This document shows, piece after piece, positions 7,462 to 16,113 of a stretch of DNA of 49,039 bases (position 1 is the first letter of the stretch; each line of letters begins with the position of its first letter). The notes beneath the pieces were generated by a model. That model had not been told where the DNA came from and ran no database searches. It saw only the letters and a program-made list of their open reading frames with translations. The DNA is taken from contig NZ_KZ984011.1 of NCBI RefSeq assembly GCF_003569785.1, forward strand, positions 1,662 to 50,700, read 5' to 3'. Position numbers and translations under genes: made by a program. The DNA is from Leucobacter sp. wl10. GTDB lineage: Bacteria > Actinomycetota > Actinomycetes > Actinomycetales > Microbacteriaceae.

Positions 7462-10400
7462 TCACAGGCCCCGGCTCGCACCCTCGCGCCGCATCACCCG
7501 CGACGGAGCATCCTGACCGTCACTGCTAGCCAGGTCGCGGAGCCTCGCAAGTGCTGCTTTCGCTCGTGCCGCGTCGATCTTCTGCGCGTCGCTATCGGGG
7601 GCTGGGCCGAGCGGAGTGCGTGTGGTGGTGCCGTAGCGGTCGCGATACGCGGCGACGGTCCGCGCCTGCTGTTTCCACGCTGCCGCGGCTCTGGGCTCTG
7701 TCGGTGTGTCTCCGAGCGCGAGCGCCCATTCCTGCCGTTCGGTGAGGGCTTGGTCAAGGACGGCTTCGGCACGATGCTGGATCAACTCGCGCCGCTCCGC
7801 CAGAGCCTTCCGCATCTCGGCGGACATGGGTCCCGCTGCTTCGGGGATCAAGCCCGCGATCAGACGGGGCGCCTTGCGAGTACGACCAGATCCAGCCGGC
7901 CTCTCGGTCGCGCGAACGAGGCGGTGGTGAACGACAGAGGCGATGTCATCGGCATCGCCAAAGCCGCGAGCCGCGACCAGCCGCGGCATGAGCACGTCGA
8001 TGTTGTGGTGGTTCGCTTCCGCCCGCCGCAGTTCTGCGGTGAGAGCTCCGAATGCGTCGGAGTGGATCGTGTCTTCTGCTTCGTCCGGGGTGAGGCCGGA
8101 TTCGCGGATGAGGGTGGTGAAGCGGTCGTGTTGTGCGGCTTGCGCGATCGTCTCGTACTCGGCCGCGAGCTGTCCCACCGACCCCCACGCTTCTTGTTCA
8201 GCGGTGATCGTCTCGTGTGCGGAGAACTCGGCGCCGACGTGCTGCATGACCCCGTAGAGGATGCTCCTCGCGGTCGCCTCAGGATCGTCTGCCGGGTGTG
8301 GGGTGGTGTGGTTGTCGTCGGGGCGGTCGGTGGCGACGTAGACGCGGTTCGTCTGCCTGCCGCGGGTCATCGCGACATACAGGTTCTCCCTCGTCGTAGA
8401 AGGATCAACGAGCACATGGGAGGTATCGGTGGTGATGCCTTGCGCCCTATGCGCGGTCACTGCGTATCCCAGATCAACGTGATCGGAGAGGTACTCGACC
8501 GGGAGGATCACGGTGCCGCGGCTGTCCGCGCGGCGGGCGGTGAGCGATCCATCGTCACGAATGTCAGTGACGGTCCAGCGGTCCCCGTTTCGCACCCACC
8601 CGCGCGGGGTGTGGAGGCGTCGGTCGTTCTTCCGGGTGATGATCGTGTCACCGACTCCGGCGCGGGCGTCGCCTTGGAGGGCGACTTCGCGGCGGACGTT
8701 CACGGTGCCGTCGAGAATGAGGTCGGCACGGGCGCGCTGGTTCAGGGCATGGACGGATTCGTTCGAGTCCGCGATCAACACCGTTGAAACTCCGGCGAGG
8801 GTGTCGGTGCGCCAGGCGGTGTAGGCGACGTCGATCATCGCCTCAGTATCGCCGCCGGTGATGCGGCCGTGGGAGGCATAGGCGTCGATGGCTTCTGGTC
8901 GACCGTGGCGAAGATCGAGGGAAGTGGTCTTCTCCCAGACGTTGACAAATCGGTGCACGTCGACCAGCTCTGGGGCGTCGTTTCGGTCGTGGACGAGGAG
9001 GGAGAACGCGCCGCCGGCGGTGACGGATTGCAGTTGCGCCCAGTCACCCACCAACAGCACTTTCGCACCAACTTGCACCGCGTGCGCCGTGATGCGATCG
9101 AGCGAGAGAGTGCCGGCGAGGGAGGCTTCGTCCACGATCACGAGCTGCCCCTTACGGAACGACGCACCGGCGTTCTGGTGGTCGTGCCACCACTTCGCGG
9201 TGTTCTCCGTCCGGATGCCGAGATCGTCGGCGAGGACCTGCGCGGCAACCGCGGACGGCGCCAACCCGACGACACTGCCGCGCCCGTGCTCCCGCTCCCA
9301 CGCCGTGCGCAACGCGCGCATCGCCGTCGTCTTCCCAGCCCCCGCCGGGCCGACCAGCACGTCAACTGCCCGGCCAGAGATCGCAATGCCGGTGAGGGCG
9401 GCGGCTTGGTCGTCGGCGAGGAGCCGGCCGTCGCGGTCCGGGCGACGGGTGACCTTCTCGATCACCTCAACCGGAACTGTGGGTGCGGTCATGGTGCGGG
9501 CGCGCTCGAGGAGCCGGTCTTCCGCCGCCAGGATCTCAGGCGACGAGTACACCGTCGACGCGATCGGTCGGAACCTGCTGCTGCCGTCATCCCGTCGGAA
9601 CACGGTTGGGCTGGAGGCGAGTTCGGGCGGGGTGAGCTGGATCGAGGCGTGCTCGGCGGCGTCGACGACCATGCCGACGATCGCTTCACGATCCAGGGTG
9701 GTGGCAAACCGGTAGGGCATGGTCTGTCGTGCGGCTTCGGCGGTGAGGTTCCAGCGCCGCCAGGTCGACCGCTTCTCACCGACTGCTTCGACCACGCTGT
9801 GCCCGAGCGAGTCGATCACGTCCAACGGCATGTCGTCCGCGCGCAGCAGTAGCGGTGCGTCGTTCGCGGTGACGGTGCGGGCCCATCGGGTGGCGTCTTC
9901 ACCGAGCAGGTGCGACGCGCGCTCCCGCCACTCGCTGGTGAGGTCTGCGAGGGAACGGACCTGCTTCTCCGGCCGGGTCGCCAACGTTGCCTGAGCTCGG
10001 ATCTTGATCACCGTGGCAAGCGATGGTTGTCTGCAGTGGCGGGCGACGTACTCGGCGATGAGTCGGTTCTTCTCCTGATCGATCTGCCGGGACCTCGATG
10101 AGAACTCCGCCACCAGTTTCTCGGGAGCCTTGCTGATCGCCCACGCAGGGTTACGGTCACGCCCCATGTCGCGCGCCTCCCATCCGACGCCGAACGCACG
10201 GGTGAGGTGGTCAGCGATCACCGCCTCGTGCAGTTCCGAGAGCGCAACGGTCGCGGCGTGCAGGGGACGCCCGTCGAGGGATCGCCATTTGCCGTCGTGG
10301 ACAGTCTGCACCTTGTTCGAGATCACCACATGCGTGTGCAGATGCGGGTCACCCGCTCGCGAGTCGTAGTGATCGAACGCCGTCGCGATCACCCCGGACA

Positions 10401-11010
10401 CATCCGCCTGCGCAACCGCCCCATTGCGCCCTGCCGCGCCGACACGGGTTGCGGCAACCTCACGCTCGATGAACGCAACCATCTCCGCAACCGCCGCGTG
10501 ATGCGCGTCCGCAATCAGCGATTGCGTGCCCGCGTCGGACACCGCCCACAGTACCGATGCGGACTTCGGAATCGAGAACGTGAAATCGAACCCCGCAACC
10601 GCCTTCCGCACCCCACGAGCACGCTCCTCAGCCGCGATTGCGGCGACCGCCTCGGCACGCTCGGTCACGGGAAGGTCGGCGTCGAGCCTCGACGTGCGGT
10701 GTTCGATGCTCTCGGTCACGGTTGGGTAATTCCGATACTGGCTACCGAGCGCCTGATCGGTCACCGGGTCGCGGCCCTGTCCAATCAGACGTTGAAGCTG
10801 CAGCTCAGAGACCTCGTCGCCAGTCGTGATGGTTCCGCCGCCGAGTGCGATGACGGCTGATCCGAGCCATCGGCCCGGTGGTGTTCCTTCCTCCGTGTAG
10901 TACCTCGTCAACGGTGTGGAGAGCACCCGATCACCGTCACCAGTAGCGACGGTGCGCAGGAGGTACTTGTAGCCGTCGCCGGCGGACATCACCCGCATCG
11001 AAACTGTCAA
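7462..11010 (-). CDS. MobF-family conjugative relaxase-helicase (TrwC/TraA type)
   Basis: About 1,182 residues from a TTG at 11,010. That start gives LTVSMRVMSAGDGYKYL, the usual N-terminus of this family; an in-frame ATG lies at 11,034. The relaxase domain holds the HUH metal site DPHLHTHVV (H223, H225, H227). Candidate nicking tyrosines lie at YKY and RYY in the first 60 residues. The second half is a RecD2-like superfamily 1 helicase: Walker A GPAGAGKTT (K560), then VIVDEAS, and a C-terminal YAVTAHRAQG motif. The protein would nick oriT, stay covalently attached to the 5' end and unwind the transferred strand. It faces away from the methyltransferase gene, with a dyad-rich intergenic stretch upstream. 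Function is confident. Confidence 0.93.
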   Translation of the reverse strand: MTVSMRVMSAGDGYKYLLRTVATGDGDRVLSTPLTRYYTEEGTPPGRWLGSAVIALGGGTITTGDEVSELQLQRLIGQGRDPVTDQALGSQYRNYPTVTESIEHRTSRLDADLPVTERAEAVAAIAAEERARGVRKAVAGFDFTFSIPKSASVLWAVSDAGTQSLIADAHHAAVAEMVAFIEREVAATRVGAAGRNGAVAQADVSGVIATAFDHYDSRAGDPHLHTHVVISNKVQTVHDGKWRSLDGRPLHAATVALSELHEAVIADHLTRAFGVGWEARDMGRDRNPAWAISKAPEKLVAEFSSRSRQIDQEKNRLIAEYVARHCRQPSLATVIKIRAQATLATRPEKQVRSLADLTSEWRERASHLLGEDATRWARTVTANDAPLLLRADDMPLDVIDSLGHSVVEAVGEKRSTWRRWNLTAEAARQTMPYRFATTLDREAIVGMVVDAAEHASIQLTPPELASSPTVFRRDDGSSRFRPIASTVYSSPEILAAEDRLLERARTMTAPTVPVEVIEKVTRRPDRDGRLLADDQAAALTGIAISGRAVDVLVGPAGAGKTTAMRALRTAWEREHGRGSVVGLAPSAVAAQVLADDLGIRTENTAKWWHDHQNAGASFRKGQLVIVDEASLAGTLSLDRITAHAVQVGAKVLLVGDWAQLQSVTAGGAFSLLVHDRNDAPELVDVHRFVNVWEKTTSLDLRHGRPEAIDAYASHGRITGGDTEAMIDVAYTAWRTDTLAGVSTVLIADSNESVHALNQRARADLILDGTVNVRREVALQGDARAGVGDTIITRKNDRRLHTPRGWVRNGDRWTVTDIRDDGSLTARRADSRGTVILPVEYLSDHVDLGYAVTAHRAQGITTDTSHVLVDPSTTRENLYVAMTRGRQTNRVYVATDRPDDNHTTPHPADDPEATARSILYGVMQHVGAEFSAHETITAEQEAWGSVGQLAAEYETIAQAAQHDRFTTLIRESGLTPDEAEDTIHSDAFGALTAELRRAEANHHNIDVLMPRLVAARGFGDADDIASVVHHRLVRATERPAGSGRTRKAPRLIAGLIPEAAGPMSAEMRKALAERRELIQHRAEAVLDQALTERQEWALALGDTPTEPRAAAAWKQQARTVAAYRDRYGTTTRTPLGPAPDSDAQKIDAARAKAALARLRDLASSDGQDAPSRVMRREGASRGL

Positions 11011-11040
11011 CAGGCACCGCCCTCTCCTCACCACGAAGGT

Positions 11041-11219
11041 GAGCTCCGCGGCCCGCGGGTGTGGTGACTTCTGCGGTCACTTTTGGGAGGTGGCGGACCT
11101 CGCTTGCAAGACGCGTGACAACCCGTTCGAGCGAACCGCGAGGGATCGGCAGCGCTGGGCGCCGACGGTGCTGGAGCGAGGTGGGAGGCGTCGGCTGAGC
11201 GGCGGCGCGTGGGCGGTTC
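11041..11219. other. Dyad-rich intergenic stretch between divergent relaxase and methyltransferase genes; candidate oriT
   Basis: Three inverted repeats lie close together. CCGCGG-C-CCGCGG is at 11,046-11,058. GTGAC-N7-GTCAC at 11,064-11,080 is followed by TTTT. GTTCG-AG-CGAAC is at 11,125-11,136. MobF origins of transfer normally lie beside the relaxase gene and contain such hairpins next to the nick site. No family consensus nick sequence could be recognised, so oriT is inferred from position and structure. Promoters for both divergent genes should also be here. Confidence 0.35.
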
Positions 11220-11228
11220 GTGCACCTG
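11220..11228 (+). repeat. Recurrent intergenic motif GTGCACCTG, copy 1 (upstream of methyltransferase)
   Basis: The sequence is GTGCACCTGGTTGGTGAC, ending its core 61 nt before the methyltransferase start. It is the first of eight copies or variants found upstream of backbone genes in this element. Confidence 0.55.
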
Positions 11229-11289
11229 GTTGGTGACCAGCTCGGAGTAGCAGCACGGCTCCGGGATCACCGCTCTAGGAGGTTTACCC

Positions 11290-12485
11290 GTGGCCGACCA
11301 GACACTCACCGACCGGGTCGCTCTGCTGCGTGTCGGGTCGCTGTTCTCCGGCTACGGCGGACTCGATCTCGCTGTCGAAGAAGTCTTCAATGCCAGAACG
11401 ATCTGGTTCTCCGAGATCAACGAGCCCGTCGCCCGCATCTTCTCCCACCACTGGCCCGAGGCCCCGAACCTTGGTGATATCACCGCCATCGACTGGAAAA
11501 CCGTGCCGCCAGTGGACATCCTCTGTGGCGGGTTTCCCTGCCAGGACGTATCGACCGTCGGGAAGATGGCCGGTCTGAAGCCCGGCACCCGTTCCGGCCT
11601 CTGGGCACATATGGCGGCAGCGATCGACGCGCTGCAACCCGACTGGGTCGTGATCGAGAATGTCCGCGGGCTGCTTTCTGCACCAGCTATACGCGCAAAC
11701 TTCGAAGGAGTCCACGATGAGCAACGCAACATCGCAAATGCAGCCCCCGACGGTGCAACCCCTCGCGATATGGAACGCGACCCGTGGCATCTGGGAGAAA
11801 CCACAGCTCGACCTCTTCGAGCAGCAGGAGCAGTTTTGGGAGACCTGGCCGACCTCCGGTATGACGCGCAATGGATCGGTCTACCCGCTTCCGCGGTCGG
11901 CGCACCCCACCCCCGATACCGGGTCTTCATCCTTGCCCACCGCACTGTTTCGCACTCCACTGGCATCCGACGCAGCTCGCGGGGGCGAGAGCTTGCAACA
12001 GGTGAAAGCACGCCGCGGCACGATTGCGCTCAGCCACCAGATCATCGACCTTGCCTTGCACGGCCCGAATGGGTACCCACGTTCCGAGGAGTCAGAGAGC
12101 CTGTGGAGGTTGATCGAGGAATTCTTCGACGATGGGGACGTTACGCCGTGCCAGTGACTTACCGGACGCAGATCATCGGTCGCCCGCACCGGCGCCTGCA
12201 ATCCTGACCGACGCGACTGGCCCGCGGCCCGCACCGGCATTCGTGGAATGGTTGATGGGTTTACCGTCTGGTTGGGTGACTGATGCGCGTCACGAACTCA
12301 CCACGAATAGTCAGATCACGGCGCTCGGGAACGGAGTCGTCCCCAGGCAAGCGGTTTCGGCCATCTCCAGTTTGTTAAACACCTGGCTGGAGGAGCATCG
12401 ACCGAGGTCATCCGATCGAGCGGTAAACCCATATCAAGCTGTAGTAGATAGAACCGGGGTGGAGACGGGGGTAGCCGGGAGTTGA
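11290..12485 (+). pseudogene. C5-cytosine DNA methyltransferase, frameshifted near 12,185
   Basis: The GTG start at 11,290 has AGGAGG 7 nt upstream. The first frame (to a stop at 12,207) holds motif I FSGYGGLDLA, motif IV GGFPCQDVS with the catalytic cysteine, motif VI VIENVRG, and motif VIII GAPHPRYRVFILA. It then reaches TQIIGRP and turns into unrelated residues before the stop. The continuation expected of the family, APAPAILTD to AFVEWLMGLPSGWVTD to motif X ITALGNGVVP, is present in another frame up to 12,485. A single missing base in the run cgcccgcacc (12,181-12,190) explains this. The gene is either inactivated or a sequencing error intervenes. If intact it would modify element DNA against host restriction. 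A second ORF lies inside it. Confidence 0.8.
11717..12157 (+). CDS. Overlapping ORF inside the methyltransferase gene, own Shine-Dalgarno, unknown function
   Basis: 146 residues in a different frame from the methyltransferase. AAGGAG (11,705-11,710) lies exactly 6 nt before ATG 11,717. The product starts MSNATSQMQPPTVQPLAIWN and has composition unlike a random shadow frame: WETWPTSGMTRNGSVYPLP, then PTPDTGSSSLPTALFRTPLASDA, then a helical acidic tail LWRLIEEFFDDGD. Similar tryptophan-threonine-serine and LPTP-type strings occur in phage and actinobacterial proteins near DNA methylases, from memory. Both frames over this region therefore look protein-like. I infer a genuine overprinted gene; it could instead be a fused specificity segment whose frame has slipped. 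Confidence 0.5.
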   Translation: MSNATSQMQPPTVQPLAIWNATRGIWEKPQLDLFEQQEQFWETWPTSGMTRNGSVYPLPRSAHPTPDTGSSSLPTALFRTPLASDAARGGESLQQVKARRGTIALSHQIIDLALHGPNGYPRSEESESLWRLIEEFFDDGDVTPCQ

Positions 12486-13246
12486 GTTAGGGTTCGGCCC
12501 GGTTCTGGGACCGACGCAATCAGCGAGCGAGTGTACGGGTGTTGGGGATTTCCCAAGACTTGTGAGCTGGGTCCTTGCTCGCACGCCTCACCGCGGTACA
12601 GCACCAATACACTCTCGCAGAGCGAACGCACCACGCTGAGATCGTGCGAGACGAACATCAGTGCCGTTCCGTGCTCCAAGGTGCTGCGATGCAGCAGGTT
12701 GATGATCCCAGCCTGTACCGAGACATCCAGCCCCGAAACTGGTTCGTCGGCGATGAGTAGCGCAGGTCGGGCGAGCAACGCCCGAGCGATCGCGACGCGC
12801 TGAGCCTGACCTCCACTAAGCTGGCGTGCGCGCCGCCCACCGAAGATGTCAGGTTCTAAACCCACATCCGCCAGAGCTTGTGCGGCAAGTTTTCGGGCAT
12901 GTTGCCGCGAAGTTCGTGTGATTGCTAGAGGTTCAGCAACGATGTCCCGCACCAGTCGATGCGGGTTCAGCGACGCGATCGGGTCCTGGAAGATCATCTG
13001 CACGCCCCCAGGCCCTGGGCGGTGGTGAACTGATCCGCCCTGGTATCGGACAGACCCTTGAGCTATCGGTACGAGTCCCGCGATGGCTTTGGCGGTCGTG
13101 GACTTACCTGAACCGGATTCACCGACGATGCCAATGGTGGTGCCGGCCTCCAGCGTGAAGGTGACTCCGCGTACTGCATGGACGGGGTCCCGTGGCGAGC
13201 CGAATCGTACGTGGAGGTCATCGACTTCGAGCACTGTGGCATTCAT
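12434..13246 (-). CDS. Opp/Dpp-type peptide ABC transporter ATP-binding protein (second ATPase)
   Basis: 270 residues. Walker A is GESGSGKST, signature LSGGQAQRVAIARAL, Walker B LLIADEPVSGLD, switch histidine in VSHDLSVV. The C-terminal NPQHPYTRSLIASVPEP is the oligopeptide-binding ATPase tail typical of OppF/DppF proteins. It is the last gene of a six-gene minus-strand operon and overlaps the preceding ATPase gene by 4 nt. Its 3' end overlaps the convergent tail of the methyltransferase by about 50 nt, suggesting the transporter block was inserted directly behind that gene. The substrate cannot be told from the sequence; peptides are the family default. Confidence 0.9.
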   Translation of the reverse strand: MNATVLEVDDLHVRFGSPRDPVHAVRGVTFTLEAGTTIGIVGESGSGKSTTAKAIAGLVPIAQGSVRYQGGSVHHRPGPGGVQMIFQDPIASLNPHRLVRDIVAEPLAITRTSRQHARKLAAQALADVGLEPDIFGGRRARQLSGGQAQRVAIARALLARPALLIADEPVSGLDVSVQAGIINLLHRSTLEHGTALMFVSHDLSVVRSLCESVLVLYRGEACEQGPSSQVLGNPQHPYTRSLIASVPEPGRTLTQLPATPVSTPVLSTTA

Positions 13247-14292
13247 GCGACACCCGCCGCGAGAAGCGCACTGTCCCGGCGAGTCGGGTCATCTGGTGTG
13301 GAAGCGGTAAACGGTTGCCAACAGGCCACCGTGTGATCAGGATCGGAGCTGACGGGTGCCACGGGTGGGCGAGTTGTGTGGCACACCTCGCTTACCCGTG
13401 AGCAGCGCGACGCGAACGGGCAGCCTTGGCGGGGTACAGACATGTCCGGTAGGACGCCAGGGATCGTGGGTAGTGGTAGAGGCGCCGGCGTGCTCAGTTT
13501 CGGAGTGATGTCCAAGAGCGCGCGGGCGTATGGGTGTGCCGGCGCAGAGAGCATCCGTGCAGAAGGACCCGATTCAACGATCCGCCCAGCGTACATAACA
13601 GCGATACGGTCGGTGCGGTCCGTGAGTACGCCAAGATCATGGGTGATGTGAATGAGGCTCATCCTTCTTTCGGTGCGCAGTCTGTCGATGAGGTCAAGGA
13701 CGGTGCGTTGCATCGTCACGTCCAATGCCGTGGTGGGCTCATCCGCCAGCAGAAGTCGTGGGTTGGATGCCAGCGCCGCAGCGATTCCGATGCGCTGACG
13801 CTGCCCCCCGGAAAGGGCAGCAGGAAAACTACGAGCGATGCGCGCTGCGTCGCTGAGTCCTACAGCTTCCAACAGTTCGTGCAGGTAGGCGCGGCGAGAG
13901 GCTCGGGTGCGACTGCTGTGCTGTGTCGCTCCTTCGAGTACCTGCTTACCTACGCGTACTAACGGATTGAGTGTGGACGAGGGGTCCTGGAAGATCATCG
14001 CCATTTGCGCGGCGGTGGTTCCGCGCCGCTCTCGGGGGGAGCGTCCCAGGATGTCGCGGCCTTCAAAACGGATACTGCCGTTCGACTGGGTTGTGACACC
14101 CTGCGGCTGCACCCCGACGATGGCGCGAGCCAGCACTGACTTGCCCGATCCAGATTCGCCAATGATGCCGAGGCTCTCGCCTGGCGCGACCGACAGCGAT
14201 AGATCCTCAAGCACATGGGAGTGACCAGAGGCCGACGTGAGGCTCATCTGGAGGTCTCGGACCTCTAGCAGTGCTTCCTTCTGGGTGGACAT
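13243..14292 (-). CDS. Opp/Dpp-type peptide ABC transporter ATP-binding protein (first ATPase)
   Basis: 349 residues from the ATG at 14,292, which has AAAGGA upstream and overlaps the permease stop as TAATG; longer open frame upstream is not needed. Walker A is GESGSGKSV, signature LSGGQRQRIGIAAAL, Walker B LLLADEPTTALD, switch histidine in ITHDLGVL. The C-terminus has HPYARALLDITP and a cysteine cluster (GCPFASRCSRVSEVC, later C in VACWQP), the oligopeptide_HPY extension of OppD/DppD proteins that can carry an iron-sulphur site. It would pair with the downstream ATPase to drive the two permeases encoded just upstream. Confidence 0.92.
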   Translation of the reverse strand: MSTQKEALLEVRDLQMSLTSASGHSHVLEDLSLSVAPGESLGIIGESGSGKSVLARAIVGVQPQGVTTQSNGSIRFEGRDILGRSPRERRGTTAAQMAMIFQDPSSTLNPLVRVGKQVLEGATQHSSRTRASRRAYLHELLEAVGLSDAARIARSFPAALSGGQRQRIGIAAALASNPRLLLADEPTTALDVTMQRTVLDLIDRLRTERRMSLIHITHDLGVLTDRTDRIAVMYAGRIVESGPSARMLSAPAHPYARALLDITPKLSTPAPLPLPTIPGVLPDMSVPRQGCPFASRCSRVSEVCHTTRPPVAPVSSDPDHTVACWQPFTASTPDDPTRRDSALLAAGVA

Positions 14293-15161
14293 TATGTGTC
14301 CTTTCTGGTGAATCGCTCGCCGAGAATGTTGACGGCGAGTACGGTGAGGCACATCACGATTGCGGGGGCGAGCATGATCCATGGGGCACCGGCCAGATGT
14401 GTTCGACCTTCCGCGATGAGGCTTCCCCATGACGGGGTGGGTGGCTGTAGCCCGTAGCCGAGGAAGCTCAGGGAGCCTTCCGCGACGATCGCGACGGTGA
14501 TGGCAGTGAAGGAGTATGCGAGCACCGAGGGGAGCACGGTACGCGCGATTTCCTGGGTCATGAGGCGCACCCGGCTCGCGCCCAGCAGCCGGGCGGCCTG
14601 GACGAACTCACGCTCGCGCACACTCAATGTCGCAGAGCGCGCGATTCGCGCGAAGATCGGAATCGTGAGCGTCCCAATCAGAAGCCCAATCGTCCAGTAG
14701 TCCGAGCCGACAAGAGACACGACAACCATGATCAGTATCAGTCCTGGAAGTGCGAGCATCAGATCGATAACTGTTCCAATGATCTCGTCGACAATCCGGC
14801 CGAAGAATCCCGCGACAATGCCGATGAACGAGCCCACCACGAGCCCTACTGCCAGCGTTAGGGCCGCCACGACGAGCGAGGACAAACCTCCGGCCATTGT
14901 CCGAGCGAATATATCGCGACCCGTCGCATCCGTCCCGAACCAGTGGGCAGGACTTGGTGGCTGCATGGCCGCACTGAAATCAGCCCGGAGTGGATCAAAC
15001 TGCGGGATGAGCATCGACGCGACTGCGCCACCGATCACAATAGTGAGAACTACGGCAGCGAAGATGATCGAGCCGCGCGAGTCCAAACGCATGCCTGGCG
15101 TTCTTACCCGGGAGCGGCTATTGCTGAGTGCCGGGCGGGTGTCAGCTTCTTGCGTGAGCAC
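14292..15161 (-). CDS. Opp/Dpp-type ABC transporter permease (DppC-like)
   Basis: 289 residues, GTG start with AAGGA about 7 nt upstream. An N-terminal span (IIFAAVVLTIVIGGAVASML) is followed by HWFGTDATGRDIFARTMAG, diagnostic of DppC/OppC permeases, and then five more membrane helices. The coupling loop contains EFVQAARLLGASRVRLMTQEI, the EAA motif that contacts the ATPase. The start lies inside the end of the previous permease gene (20 nt overlap) and the stop overlaps the following ATPase start, so the operon is translationally linked. Confidence 0.93.
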   Translation of the reverse strand: MLTQEADTRPALSNSRSRVRTPGMRLDSRGSIIFAAVVLTIVIGGAVASMLIPQFDPLRADFSAAMQPPSPAHWFGTDATGRDIFARTMAGGLSSLVVAALTLAVGLVVGSFIGIVAGFFGRIVDEIIGTVIDLMLALPGLILIMVVVSLVGSDYWTIGLLIGTLTIPIFARIARSATLSVREREFVQAARLLGASRVRLMTQEIARTVLPSVLAYSFTAITVAIVAEGSLSFLGYGLQPPTPSWGSLIAEGRTHLAGAPWIMLAPAIVMCLTVLAVNILGERFTRKDT

Positions 15162-16113
15162 GGCGTGTCCTTGGATCGACGAAGGTGTACAAGATGTCTA
15201 CGGCTAGCGCGGCGAGGAAAACCGCGATTCCAGAGAAAATGACGATCATTTCAATCACTGGGAAATCGCGTGCGCCTATCGCTGTCACCGCCAGGCGACC
15301 CATTCCAGGGATAGCGAAGACTGTCTCGATGAGCGCCGAGCCACCGAAAAGTGCCCCGAACCCCAAACCGACCAGCGTCATGGTGGTGAGCGATGAAGGG
15401 CGTAGCACACGCGTGATCATCAATCGCGCGGTTCCCATGCCGCGGGAGCGCGATGCGAGCACATAGGGTTCGCGCATGGTCGTGATGAGATCCGCCCTTA
15501 GCACTCGGACCAGGACAGCCGCCTCCGCGAGGCCGATTGTGAGCACCGGGAGTACGAGGTGACGGAGATGTCCTATGGGGTCGATTCCGAACGGCACCCA
15601 TCCAGTTGCAGGCAGTAGCCCTAGCATCACCGAGAACAACATGATGCCCAGCAGTCCGAACACGAATGTCGGGACGGAGAGGAGGACGAACGCTGTGACA
15701 GTCGCGATGCGGTCTAAGAGTCCACCGGGCCGCCAGGCTGAGGCCATTGCCACGGGCAAGGTGAGCGCGAGCGCGACGACCTGCCCGAGGAGCAGCAGTT
15801 CGATGGTGATCGGCAGTCGAGCGGCCAGTTCATCGGTTAAAGACCGTCCTGTTACTAGTGACGCTCCGAGGTCGCCACCAGCAGCATTTGATAGCCACTC
15901 CCACAGACGCTCCGGCGCGGGTCGGTCGAGGTTGAGAGAAGCCATGAAGGCCGCGATCTGATCCGGGGAGGCGTTCACTCCCAGAACGGCAAGGGCCGGC
16001 GTTCCCGTCATCAATGCGGGCAGACTCATCGTGAGCAGACCGAGGAGCGTGAGGACGATGAGTCCTCGCACTCCCCGGTGCACCCACGCACGGATTTCTA
16101 TTTGATCCACCAT
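15142..16113 (-). CDS. Opp/Dpp-type ABC transporter permease (DppB-like)
   Basis: 323 residues with six predicted membrane helices. Residues around 60-80 (ASLNLDRPAPERLWEWL) and DLGASLVTGRSLTDELAARLPITIELLL are characteristic of DppB/OppB. The EAA loop reads PYVLASRSRGMGTARLMITRVL, and a PGMGRLAVTAIGARDFPVIE segment precedes the last helix. The start overlaps the end of the binding-protein gene by 16 nt. It forms the heterodimeric channel with the next permease. Confidence 0.93.
   Translation of the reverse strand: MVDQIEIRAWVHRGVRGLIVLTLLGLLTMSLPALMTGTPALAVLGVNASPDQIAAFMASLNLDRPAPERLWEWLSNAAGGDLGASLVTGRSLTDELAARLPITIELLLLGQVVALALTLPVAMASAWRPGGLLDRIATVTAFVLLSVPTFVFGLLGIMLFSVMLGLLPATGWVPFGIDPIGHLRHLVLPVLTIGLAEAAVLVRVLRADLITTMREPYVLASRSRGMGTARLMITRVLRPSSLTTMTLVGLGFGALFGGSALIETVFAIPGMGRLAVTAIGARDFPVIEMIVIFSGIAVFLAALAVDILYTFVDPRTRRAHARS

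Noticed and set aside
8869..9852. Long open frames on the plus strand across the relaxase gene (also 7,750-8,787 and 10,207-10,860)
   Set aside because: They are shadows of the clear MobF relaxase on the minus strand; no recognisable domain and arginine/valine-rich high-GC artefact composition.
12451..12505. GAACCGGG/CCCGGTTC inverted repeat as a bidirectional terminator between methyltransferase and transporter genes
   Set aside because: The loop would be 39 nt with no T-run, and it lies inside the transporter ATPase coding end.
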